From: GCA-002840305 sp964609365
GTDB lineage: Bacteria > Patescibacteriota > Patescibacteriia > Patescibacteriales > UBA12465
NCBI GenBank assembly: GCA_964609365.1
Contig: CAZSRC010000022.1
Coordinates: 1-12,901 of the forward strand
DNA length: 12,901 nt
Reading direction: 5' to 3'
In this document: positions 1-6,595 of the stretch, piece by piece
Layout: each line of letters begins with the position of its first letter
Position numbering within the stretch: the first letter of the stretch is position 1
The notes under the pieces: generated by a model
The model's database searches: none
What the model saw: the letters and a program-made list of their open reading frames with translations, nothing else
Told to the model about the DNA's origin: nothing
Made by a program: the position numbers and the translations under genes

Positions 1-1
1 C

Positions 2-64
2 TATAATTATATCATTTTTACGCCTAAGTGTTTCCAAGCTATTGAACCATTGCGCCAGTATTGA
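2..64 (+). CDS. possible C-terminal tail of an upstream gene (partial)
   Basis: An open frame enters from the left edge and ends at the TGA at 62-64, giving about 20 residues (YNYIIFTPKCFQAIEPLRQY). The stretch at 20-60 is richer in G+C than the promoter and leader DNA that follows, which would fit the end of a coding region. The stop codon lies inside the -35 hexamer of the next promoter. I do not recognise the family and 20 codons is too short to exclude chance. The bases 2-7 (TATAAT) could instead be a promoter -10 element cut off by the window edge. Confidence 0.2.
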   Translation, partial: YNYIIFTPKCFQAIEPLRQY

Positions 65-89
65 CAAATATTTTTTATTATGCTATAAT
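61..89 (+). promoter_or_regulatory. consensus sigma70-type promoter of gene 166-639
   Basis: A perfect -35 TTGACA (61-66) and a perfect -10 TATAAT (84-89) are separated by 17 bp. A TGC just before the -10 makes it an extended -10 element. Transcription should begin near 96, leaving an A/T-rich leader of about 70 nt before the ATG at 166. The sequence 59-90 recurs exactly at 744-775 in front of the next gene. Such a match to consensus predicts strong constitutive transcription. Confidence 0.9.
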
Positions 90-155
90 TTTTTATTAAT
101 TAAATTTTTGATTAATTAAATTAAATAGTAATTTAACAATAAACAAATAAACAAT

Positions 156-161
156 AGGAGG
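156..161 (+). promoter_or_regulatory. strong Shine-Dalgarno sequence (AGGAGG)
   Basis: AGGAGG lies four bases before the ATG at 166 and fixes that start. It stands out because most genes in this window have no recognisable Shine-Dalgarno sequence. The spacing is a little shorter than the usual optimum. Confidence 0.85.
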
Positions 162-165
162 AATC

Positions 166-639
166 ATGAACACAAATGGTACAAATGGTGGTGAACCAAA
201 AAAAATCTCTGACAGAGTTGTAATTCTCTTCGGGGTCGGGATAGCATTTGCTATTCTTGGGATTTTTATGATTTTTGGATTAAACAACGTAAACTCTAAT
301 GTCTCTAGCTTGGGCAAGAACATTGTGAAGGTAAACGAAAATTCACTTGAGAGAGACCAGGCTTTGGATCAAAGAGTGACTCAGGTTGAGATAAGCCAAG
401 ACTCTCTCTTTGTAGAAATTGAGAAAGCAAACAAGAGGATTAAAGCCGTAGAAGGTCGTTCAGTAAGAAATTCTAAAGACATCAGAGTTATTAAATCTGA
501 TGTAGAAAAAATTAAAGCCGAGAAAAAAGATCCAGAAGTTGTTCAAGCGCCAGAGCCTGAAAAAAAGGAAAAGAAAAGAAAAAAAGGCGGAGGTTTGGAT
601 GATCTAGACTTCGACTTCGACTTCGATTTCGGATTCTGA
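166..639 (+). CDS. membrane-anchored coiled-coil protein with Asp-Phe repeat tail
   Basis: I do not recognise this 157-aa protein as a named family. Residues 1-17 are short and hydrophilic, and residues 18-39 form one strongly hydrophobic membrane segment. Residues about 46-118 have heptad-like charge patterning expected of a coiled coil. Residues 122-140 are rich in Pro, Glu and Lys, ending in a basic KKRKK patch and GGG. The last 14 residues are an acidic and aromatic tail of alternating Asp and Phe ending in FGF. The tail is encoded by a hexamer repeat at 607-630. The gene has its own consensus promoter, strong Shine-Dalgarno sequence and terminator, so it is probably monocistronic and well expressed. 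A structural or scaffold role at the cell envelope is inference only. It is the only clear gene here that ends in TGA. Confidence 0.85.
   Translation: MNTNGTNGGEPKKISDRVVILFGVGIAFAILGIFMIFGLNNVNSNVSSLGKNIVKVNENSLERDQALDQRVTQVEISQDSLFVEIEKANKRIKAVEGRSVRNSKDIRVIKSDVEKIKAEKKDPEVVQAPEPEKKEKKRKKGGGLDDLDFDFDFDFGF
607..630 (+). repeat. in-frame GACTTC hexamer repeat (Asp-Phe)4
   Basis: Three exact GACTTC units (607-624) are followed by one GATTTC unit (625-630), all in frame, encoding four Asp-Phe pairs near the C terminus. Hexamer slippage here would lengthen or shorten the tail without breaking the frame. Confidence 0.85.
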
Positions 640-649
640 CAAAAAACAA

Positions 650-675
650 AAAGCAGAATCAAATCTGCTTTTTTT
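650..675 (+). terminator. intrinsic terminator after gene 166-639
   Basis: An 8-bp perfect stem (650-657 with 664-671, AAAGCAGA/TCTGCTTT) encloses a 6-base loop and runs into seven T residues (669-675). It begins ten bases after the TGA stop and separates this gene from the next transcription unit. Confidence 0.85.
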
Positions 676-745
676 ATTTATTGCTTTTTTTGCTGGCGAA
701 TTAATGGGCTTAGATTTATTAATTTTTTGGTCCTACTCAGTACTA

Positions 746-774
746 TTGACAAATATTTTTTATTATGCTATAAT
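746..774 (+). promoter_or_regulatory. consensus sigma70-type promoter of gene 848-1969
   Basis: TTGACA (746-751) and TATAAT (769-774) are spaced by 17 bp, with TGC before the -10. The 32 bases 744-775 are identical to 59-90, including the whole spacer, so this is a duplicated promoter and not just two consensus promoters. Transcription should begin near 781, giving a leader of about 67 nt. Confidence 0.9.
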
Positions 775-834
775 TCTATATTAAATTAAAAGTTTAATAA
801 AAAAATAAAGTTCATTAAAATTAAAAATAAACCT

Positions 835-839
835 GGAGG
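835..839 (+). promoter_or_regulatory. strong Shine-Dalgarno sequence (GGAGG)
   Basis: GGAGG lies eight bases before the ATG at 848, close to the optimal distance. It supports that start, which is also the one that gives a good signal peptide. Confidence 0.85.
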
Positions 840-847
840 AACATATC

Positions 848-1969
848 ATGAAAAAATTAGCAGTAATAATGTTGTTGGCATTAGTGCCATTTAGTGGCCT
901 TTTGGCCCAGATTGAAAAAAGATCGTCTAAATCCTTTGCGGATTACCCAGTTCAGGTAAAAGCGTTTGAAGGGCATATCTTGGTTAAAAATGAAACGATT
1001 TTGAAAGATTTCGTTTTAACACCAGATCCCGGTTATAAAAATGTTTTTTTAAGTGGGAACTGGGCAACCACTACTAGAAAGATAGAGTTTACAGAAAATT
1101 CCAATTCTAGTATTGCGCCATTTTTTTTCGCAATCAGAACGACAACCCTTGATCAAGCTTTTGCTTTCAGGGATGGAGATTTGGAAATGATGGAGTTAGA
1201 ACTCAAAACCGGCAATACCAGATCACTTCGCTGTATCGCGGAATTTAGCGATCCAATTTCTGGGAGAACCGAAAAGAAGTTAGTTATTATGAACATCGCT
1301 CCAATTGCTACAGACGACAAGTCGGTTGTAGAAATGGGAGGAGATAAACTTCTTTTTGAGGTAACCCTTCGTGATCAAGACTTGGGTCTTAATGTTTTTG
1401 AAATGGAAATCGAAAATGAAACTAAAGCGAAAGCTTTTTTGCAAAACAAAAAATTAGGAATATCAATTGTTTTGAATGGAGAGGATAGCAAGAAGATTAA
1501 GGTTTTAGCTCCGCAAAAACCAGTTGATGGGGTTTATACTTTTACCTGCAGAATGGATTTAGCAACGGGTGTTTCACCAGAAACAAGCGTTGATTTATTT
1601 ATTTCAAATAGTAAAATAAGCCTAGCTGAAAATTCAGCTAATCCATTAAGCTTTGGAGATAATATTAATTTTTCTGGTAAAAAAACCTTAGTAAGATTTG
1701 TTAACACCAGAAGTGAAGATGTTACAATCATTGTTCCGGCTAAGTTTGTTAGCACTAAAAAACTAGCAAAAACAGGTCTTGTTCCCTTGGGAGATCTTAA
1801 TCCTGATAAAACAGCCAATTTCTTTGCCGTAAACATTAAAGCTGGAAGTTCCGTTAAGATCAACATGCTGGTCTCTTTAGTAAGAGTTGTGGTTGTTGGC
1901 AAGAGAGCGGAATTGAAGGATATCCGAATTGAGCAAAAAAGCTACCAAAGCCACCTTATTGGCTGGTAA
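848..1969 (+). CDS. secreted beta-rich protein of unknown function
   Basis: This 373-aa protein begins with a clear Sec signal peptide: KK at 2-3, a hydrophobic core at 4-19 and a likely signal peptidase I site after LLA at 18-20. There is no lipobox Cys. The mature part alternates short hydrophobic and polar stretches, as expected of beta-sandwich domains. The segment NIAPIATDD (149-157) resembles the linkers found before Ig-like or cadherin-like domains, suggesting at least two domains with a boundary near 150. The only Cys residues, at 129 and 234, lie on either side of that boundary. There is no second membrane segment and no sortase motif, so it could be released, or held by partners such as the product of 166-639. 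The matching promoter suggests the two are co-expressed. I do not recognise a family; the Ig-like assignment is tentative. Confidence 0.85.
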   Translation: MKKLAVIMLLALVPFSGLLAQIEKRSSKSFADYPVQVKAFEGHILVKNETILKDFVLTPDPGYKNVFLSGNWATTTRKIEFTENSNSSIAPFFFAIRTTTLDQAFAFRDGDLEMMELELKTGNTRSLRCIAEFSDPISGRTEKKLVIMNIAPIATDDKSVVEMGGDKLLFEVTLRDQDLGLNVFEMEIENETKAKAFLQNKKLGISIVLNGEDSKKIKVLAPQKPVDGVYTFTCRMDLATGVSPETSVDLFISNSKISLAENSANPLSFGDNINFSGKKTLVRFVNTRSEDVTIIVPAKFVSTKKLAKTGLVPLGDLNPDKTANFFAVNIKAGSSVKINMLVSLVRVVVVGKRAELKDIRIEQKSYQSHLIGW

Positions 1970-1985
1970 GCTTCAAAAAAAATTT

Positions 1986-2014
1986 AAAGCGTTAGAGTAA
2001 TCTAGCGCTTTTTT
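1986..2014 (+). terminator. intrinsic terminator after gene 848-1969
   Basis: An 11-bp stem (1986-1996 with 2001-2011), containing one G-T wobble, closes a GTAA tetraloop and ends in six T residues (2009-2014). It lies 17 bases past the stop. Confidence 0.88.
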
Positions 2015-2028
2015 AATTTTAAAATTTA

Positions 2029-2057
2029 TTGACCTTAATTTTATTATTTGTTATAAT
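2029..2057 (+). promoter_or_regulatory. promoter of the MBL-ndk-gyrA operon
   Basis: TTGACC (2029-2034) and TATAAT (2052-2057) are spaced by 17 bp, and TGT before the -10 makes it extended. It follows the preceding terminator directly. Transcription should begin near 2064, about 73 nt before the preferred ATG at 2137. Its spacer does not match the duplicated promoters upstream. Confidence 0.8.
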
Positions 2058-2136
2058 TATTAAAGTTAAAATAGATTAAAAATTTATAAAAAAAGCTAAG
2101 AAATTGGCTTTTTATATATTTAAAAATAAAAAAATT

Positions 2137-2784
2137 ATGCAAATTTCTTATTTGGGCCATTCATGTTTTAAGATAGAAGAAAAAATTAATGGTCAAAATA
2201 TTTCCTTGATTAGTGATCCTTACTCCAAGGAGATTGGTTTAAAGCTTCCAAATATTGAAGCAGATATTATAACCATTAGCCATGATCATTATGATCATAA
2301 CAATAAAGATGCTTTTAGAGGTGATCCATTTATTGTTGATACTGCTGGAGAGTTTGATATTAAGGGGGTGATAATTGAGGGTGTGAGATCTTATCACGAT
2401 GAAAAAAAGGGCTCAGAAAGAGGAGTAAATATTATTTTTAGATATGATATCGAGGGTATAAGTTTAGCTCATTTGGGTGATTTAGGAGATATTCTAGATA
2501 ACAAGCAATTAGAAAAATTAGCTGGTGTTGATATTTTATTTGTTCCTGTTGGCGGAAAATATACCCTAGATGCTAAAAAAGCAGTAGAGCTTATATCTCA
2601 AGTTGAACCTAGAATAGTTATTCCTATGCATTATAAAACTAAAGATTTAAAAATAGATGATATTGATACTTTGGATAAATTTATCAAAGAAATAGGAATT
2701 GAGCCAAACTATGAAGATAAACTTAAGATTTCTAAAAAAGATCTTCCTAGTGAAGATATGTTATTAGTAGTTTTTAATAATTAA
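2137..2784 (+). CDS. MBL-fold metal-dependent hydrolase (UlaG/COG2220-like)
   Basis: The 215-aa product is a metallo-beta-lactamase-fold hydrolase. The metal-binding HxHxDH motif is intact as H49-D-H51-Y-D53-H54. Further likely ligands are H112 with D115 (AHLGD) and H165 (PMHYKT), which fits a two-metal site. The opening MQISYLGHSCFKI is typical of the UlaG-like branch, which contains sugar-phosphate lactonases and many uncharacterised enzymes, so the substrate cannot be named. It has no signal peptide and should be cytosolic. A TTG at 2104 would add 11 residues, but the ATG at 2137 starts exactly where the family usually starts. No Shine-Dalgarno sequence is visible. It is the first gene of the operon, with ndk 20 bp downstream. 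Confidence 0.85.
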   Translation: MQISYLGHSCFKIEEKINGQNISLISDPYSKEIGLKLPNIEADIITISHDHYDHNNKDAFRGDPFIVDTAGEFDIKGVIIEGVRSYHDEKKGSERGVNIIFRYDIEGISLAHLGDLGDILDNKQLEKLAGVDILFVPVGGKYTLDAKKAVELISQVEPRIVIPMHYKTKDLKIDDIDTLDKFIKEIGIEPNYEDKLKISKKDLPSEDMLLVVFNN

Positions 2785-2804
2785 TTTATTTAATAAAAAA
2801 AAAT

Positions 2805-3413
2805 ATGAACACAATGAATCCAAGAAAAGAAAAGACATTTGTTATTTTAAAACCAGATGCAATCCAGAGAACTTTAATAGGAGATTTAATTTCAAGAATT
2901 GAAAGAACTGGTTTAAAAATGGTTGCCTTAAAAATGGTAATGGCCACAGAAGAGCAATGTTGGAAGCATTATAATAAAGATGAAAAATGGTTTTTAGAAA
3001 AAGGCCAAAAAATAATTGAAAATAGAGAAAAATCTGGCCTAGCTATTGAAAAAGAGGCTATCGAATATGGTAAAGAAATTATAGATGCTTTAGTTAAATT
3101 TATGACTTGTGGACCAGTTATTTCTATGATTTTTGAAGGAAATCAGGCAGTTGGAATAGTTAAAAAAATAGTTGGAGGAACTGAGCCACTATCTTCAGAT
3201 GTTGGAACAATCAGGGGTGATTATACTGTTGATTCTTATGAGTTATCAAATTTAGACTCTAGGGCGGTTAGAAATTTAATTCATTGTTCAGATCAAGCTG
3301 ATGAAGCTTTAAGGGAGATTGATTTATGGTTTAGCCCAGAGGAAATATTAAAATACCGTTTATTCTCAGAGCAAGTTTTATATGATGTAAACTTGGATGG
3401 AATTAGAGAGTAA
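2805..3413 (+). CDS. ndk: nucleoside diphosphate kinase, enlarged form
   Basis: This enzyme passes the gamma phosphate of ATP to nucleoside diphosphates through a phosphohistidine. The start TFVILKPDAI (11-20) holds the conserved Lys16. IRGDY (136-140) and NLIHCSD (157-163) follow, with H160 as the catalytic His. At 202 aa it is well above the usual 130-150. The extra length lies mainly in a charged insertion at about 57-95, between HY and the FMTCGPV strand. A second insertion of about 10 residues lies just before the active-site His (144-154), and there is a C-terminal extension. The usual HGSD is HCSD here. An ATG at 2814 would be an equally possible start. It lies 20 bp after the MBL gene and 5 bp before the next gene, so it is cotranscribed with gyrA. 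Confidence 0.92.
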   Translation: MNTMNPRKEKTFVILKPDAIQRTLIGDLISRIERTGLKMVALKMVMATEEQCWKHYNKDEKWFLEKGQKIIENREKSGLAIEKEAIEYGKEIIDALVKFMTCGPVISMIFEGNQAVGIVKKIVGGTEPLSSDVGTIRGDYTVDSYELSNLDSRAVRNLIHCSDQADEALREIDLWFSPEEILKYRLFSEQVLYDVNLDGIRE

Positions 3414-3418
3414 ATTTT

Positions 3419-3904
3419 ATGGATAATAAAAATTATTTAAAGAGATTAAAAGAAATTATAAAAGAAAAAGATAATCGTTTTTGGTTAATGATTTTTATTA
3501 TCTTATCAACCTCTACAATTTTTATTTTATGGGCAATTAATTTGGATAAAATATTTTTAAATAGTTCAAACTCATCTACTGAACCAGACAATATAAATGT
3601 TGTTGCCTTAAAAGAAGATGCCAATCAAGCATTTGTTGATTTTATGAGAATGATAGAAAAAAACAAAGAATTAGATAAAAATACTTCTTCTAGCACTGAA
3701 GAATTGGATGAGCTTGATCTAGAAAAAATAAAAGATGCTTTAAATCGAGAGCTATCCTCTAGTAGTACAAATATTTCAAATAATAAAATTGATTTAAGTA
3801 GTTCTTCTGACCCAATTATTTCTTATGATTTAGATAATAGTGAGCAAGAAATAGTAGAATTAAAAAGAAGAATTCAAGAATTAGAAGGAGCTTTAAAAAA
3901 TTAA
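3419..3904 (+). CDS. small single-pass membrane protein of unknown function
   Basis: I do not recognise this 161-aa protein. Residues 1-20 are basic, residues 21-41 form one membrane segment, and the rest is polar. Four serine clusters occur at about 49-53, 89-92, 113-116 and 127-130, separated by acidic stretches. Residues 140-160 form a short predicted coiled coil. The positive-inside rule puts the N terminus in the cytoplasm and the serine-rich part outside. It sits 5 bp after ndk and 15 bp before gyrA, so it is part of that operon. Nothing in the sequence links it functionally to nucleotide or topology genes. A weak GAGAG eight bases before the ATG could be a poor Shine-Dalgarno sequence. 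Confidence 0.8.
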   Translation: MDNKNYLKRLKEIIKEKDNRFWLMIFIILSTSTIFILWAINLDKIFLNSSNSSTEPDNINVVALKEDANQAFVDFMRMIEKNKELDKNTSSSTEELDELDLEKIKDALNRELSSSSTNISNNKIDLSSSSDPIISYDLDNSEQEIVELKRRIQELEGALKN

Positions 3905-3919
3905 TTCAAGTATACATAT

Positions 3920-6484
3920 ATGAAAAAAAATAAAAACAACTCCAGCGAAAATAACGAAAGCACAGAAGAAAGAAAAGATCAGAGCCTTTTTGACAATAAA
4001 GAATTAGAAGAACCTATGATTAACGGTCGTAGGCAAACTAGATTTGGCTTGGTTCAAAATCAATCTATTAGCGAGGAAATGAGTTCTTCCTATTTAGATT
4101 ATGCTATGAGTGTTATTGTTTCTCGTGCCTTGCCCGATGTTCGTGATGGAATGAAACCAGTTCATCGTAGAATTCTTTATGCTATGTGGGATATTGGTTT
4201 ACGAGCAAATGCAAAATTTAGAAAATCTGCTACAGTAGTTGGAGAAGTTTTAGGTAAATATCATCCTCACGGAGATAGTGCGGTTTATAATTCTATGGTT
4301 CGCATGGCCCAAGATTTTTCCATGCGTTATCCCTTGGTTCGTGGTCAGGGAAACTTCGGGTCAATGGATGGAGATAGTCCAGCTGCTATGCGTTATACCG
4401 AGGCTAAACTAACTGCCATTTCTGAAGAATTATTATTTGATATAGAAAAAGATACTGTCAATTTATTACCAAACTATGATGGCTCTCAAAAAGAACCGCA
4501 GGTATTACCAGCCAAATTGCCAAATTTGTTATTAAATGGAGGTATGGGTATTGCTGTTGGTATGTCAACAAATATTCCACCTCATAATCTTAAAGAATTA
4601 ATCGGAGCAATTAATTTATTAATTGAAAAACCAGAATCTACTGTTGAAGATTTGATGGAATTTGTTAAAGGGCCAGATTTTCCAACCGGTGGAATAATAT
4701 ATGACAAAAAAGATATTTTAAATGTTTATGCTACGGGAAGAGGGGGAATAGTTTGTCGTGGTAGAGCAGATATTAGAGAGGAAAAAAGTGGCACATTTCA
4801 AATAATTATTTCAGAATTACCCTTTCAAGTAAATAAAGCAACATTAGTAGAAAAAATTGCTGATTTAGTAAAAGACAAAAAACTAGAAGGCGTGAAAAAT
4901 TTAAGAGATGAATCAGATAAAGATGGTGTTAGAGTTGTTTTAGATTTAAAAAAAGATTCTTATCCTAAAAAAATATTAAATAGTCTTTATAAAAATACCG
5001 CTCTTCAAAGCACTTTTCATGTTAATATGTTAGCTTTAATTGACGGAATACAGCCTAAAGTTTTAACTTTAAAAATGATTTTAGAGGAGTATATTAAACA
5101 TAGACAAGAGGTTATTCGTCGTAGAACAGAATTTGAATTAAATAAAGCCAAGGATAGAGCGCATATTTTAGAGGGCTTAATGATTGCTTTAAAAAATATC
5201 GATGAAGTTATCAAAGTTATTAAGGCGTCAAAAGATAAGGATTCAGCTAAAGAGAGTTTGATTAAAAAATTTAAATTATCAGAAAGACAGGCTATTGCTA
5301 TCCTAGAAATGAGACTCCAAAATTTAGCTAACTTAGAAAGAATTAGAATAGAGGATGAATTAAAGGAAAAATTAAGAATAATTAAAGAATTAGAATCTAT
5401 TTTAGCATCCAAAACAAAAATTAAAAGTATAATTAGTACTGAAATCAATGAATTATCGGATAAATTTGGTGATGATCGTCGAACTCAGGTTGTTGCTCAT
5501 GGAGTTAAAAGTTTTAACGTAGAAGATTTAATTCCCAACGAAGAAACAATGATTATGATGACTAAGGATGGATATATTAAAAGATTAGATCCTGATACTT
5601 TCAAGGTTCAGGCCAGAGGAGGAAAGGGTGTTATTGGTCTTAGTACAAAAGAAGAGGACTCTGTTGATTTTATGTTTATCACTCAAACTCATAATGATAT
5701 TTTATTTTTTACTACAAAAGGAAGAGTCTTTCAATTAAAGGCCTATGAAATACCCCAAGCATCTAGAACTGCCAAGGGAACTCCAATTGTAAATTTTTTA
5801 CAGTTAATTAGCGGAGAAAAGGTTACATCAACATTACCATTAGATAAAATTGCGGTTTATAATTATTTATTTTTTGCAACAGAAAAGGGATTAGTTAAAA
5901 AGGTTCAAATTAGCTCCTTTTCTAATGTTCGCAAAAGTGGTCTAATTGCAATTAAAATAAGAAATGATGATAAACTAATTTGGTGTAAACCAACTTCTGG
6001 ATCTGATCATATTAGTTTAATAACCGCTAACGGCCAAGCAATTAGATTTGAAGAAAAGGAAGTGAGGGATATGGGTAGAAATGCAAGTGGAGTCAGAGGT
6101 ATTAAGTTAAAGTCTACTGATATACTTGTTGGAATGGGTATTATTAAAAATGAAAAGGAAATCAAAAGAAATTATCAGATAGTGACTATTATGGAAAATG
6201 GTTATGGAAAAAGAACTGACTTGTCTTTATATAAAGTTCAGGGTAGGGGCGGAAGTGGTATCAGGACTGCCAAAGTTACTGATAAAACTGGAAAAATTAG
6301 CAATGCCTTTATTTTAAATAAAAATAATATGGACGACAAGGATTTAATAATTATTTCTGACAAGGGTCAGGTTATTAGATTGCCTTATAAATCAATTAAT
6401 GAATTGGGCAGAGATACTCAAGGTGTTAGAATTATGCGCTTTAAAGATAAGAATGATAGCGTTTCTGGAGTTACTTATGTCTAA
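3920..6484 (+). CDS. gyrA: DNA gyrase subunit A
   Basis: This is the breakage-reunion subunit of gyrase, which with GyrB introduces negative supercoils using ATP. The 854-aa protein has an acidic, low-complexity N-terminal extension of about 46 residues. The breakage domain follows, with catalytic Tyr159 in AAMRYTEAK. A coiled-coil arm lies at about 395-500 and the six-bladed C-terminal domain begins near 530. The GyrA box QARGGKG (564-570) marks a true gyrase and not topoisomerase IV ParC. A degenerate second copy, QGRGGSG, occurs in the C-terminal domain. In the quinolone-determining region HPHGDSAVYN, Ser120 matches E. coli Ser83. The position of Asp87 is Asn124, which is the change known to lower fluoroquinolone binding. 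It is the last gene of its operon and a terminator follows. No gyrB is in the window. Confidence 0.97.
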   Translation: MKKNKNNSSENNESTEERKDQSLFDNKELEEPMINGRRQTRFGLVQNQSISEEMSSSYLDYAMSVIVSRALPDVRDGMKPVHRRILYAMWDIGLRANAKFRKSATVVGEVLGKYHPHGDSAVYNSMVRMAQDFSMRYPLVRGQGNFGSMDGDSPAAMRYTEAKLTAISEELLFDIEKDTVNLLPNYDGSQKEPQVLPAKLPNLLLNGGMGIAVGMSTNIPPHNLKELIGAINLLIEKPESTVEDLMEFVKGPDFPTGGIIYDKKDILNVYATGRGGIVCRGRADIREEKSGTFQIIISELPFQVNKATLVEKIADLVKDKKLEGVKNLRDESDKDGVRVVLDLKKDSYPKKILNSLYKNTALQSTFHVNMLALIDGIQPKVLTLKMILEEYIKHRQEVIRRRTEFELNKAKDRAHILEGLMIALKNIDEVIKVIKASKDKDSAKESLIKKFKLSERQAIAILEMRLQNLANLERIRIEDELKEKLRIIKELESILASKTKIKSIISTEINELSDKFGDDRRTQVVAHGVKSFNVEDLIPNEETMIMMTKDGYIKRLDPDTFKVQARGGKGVIGLSTKEEDSVDFMFITQTHNDILFFTTKGRVFQLKAYEIPQASRTAKGTPIVNFLQLISGEKVTSTLPLDKIAVYNYLFFATEKGLVKKVQISSFSNVRKSGLIAIKIRNDDKLIWCKPTSGSDHISLITANGQAIRFEEKEVRDMGRNASGVRGIKLKSTDILVGMGIIKNEKEIKRNYQIVTIMENGYGKRTDLSLYKVQGRGGSGIRTAKVTDKTGKISNAFILNKNNMDDKDLIIISDKGQVIRLPYKSINELGRDTQGVRIMRFKDKNDSVSGVTYV

Positions 6485-6508
6485 AATTTTCTCATAGCAT
6501 CAATTAAT

Positions 6509-6538
6509 AAAAACCTCGTTAGGGGTTTTTATTTTTTT
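6509..6538 (+). terminator. intrinsic terminator after gyrA
   Basis: A 9-bp stem (6509-6517 with 6522-6530), with one T-G wobble, closes a GTTA tetraloop. It is followed by a T-rich tract to 6538. It lies 24 bases after the gyrA stop. Confidence 0.88.
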
Positions 6539-6539
6539 C

Positions 6540-6568
6540 TTTATGTTTGTAAATATTTATAGTATAAT
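6540..6568 (+). promoter_or_regulatory. probable promoter of the rmuC operon
   Basis: A perfect TATAAT lies at 6563-6568, about 27 bases before the rmuC ATG. The hexamer at the right distance (TTTATG, 6540-6545) is a poor -35, and there is no extended -10. A TTGTAA at 6547-6552 could pair with a TAATAT at 6571-6576 (18-bp spacer) instead. A promoter is expected here because a terminator precedes it, but the exact element is uncertain. Confidence 0.45.
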
Positions 6569-6595
6569 AATAATATAAGTATTAATTTTTAAAAT

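Noticed and set aside
637..700. UGA read as glycine (Gracilibacteria code), extending the gene past the TGA at 637-639
   Set aside because: The frame would run straight through a strong intrinsic terminator at 650-675 into low-complexity codons, and all other genes end in TAA with normal lengths. The standard bacterial code fits.
1534..1902. Antisense open frame of 122 codons inside the secreted-protein gene
   Set aside because: It is fully contained in a well-supported gene with its own promoter, signal peptide and terminator, and shows no protein-family features.
5017..5448. Antisense open frame of 143 codons inside gyrA
   Set aside because: It lies wholly within the coiled-coil region of gyrA, is compositionally a mirror of it, and has no promoter, ribosome site or recognisable domain.
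3920..6484. Topoisomerase IV subunit ParC instead of GyrA
   Set aside because: An intact GyrA box QARGGKG at 564-570 and a full-length C-terminal domain indicate gyrase.
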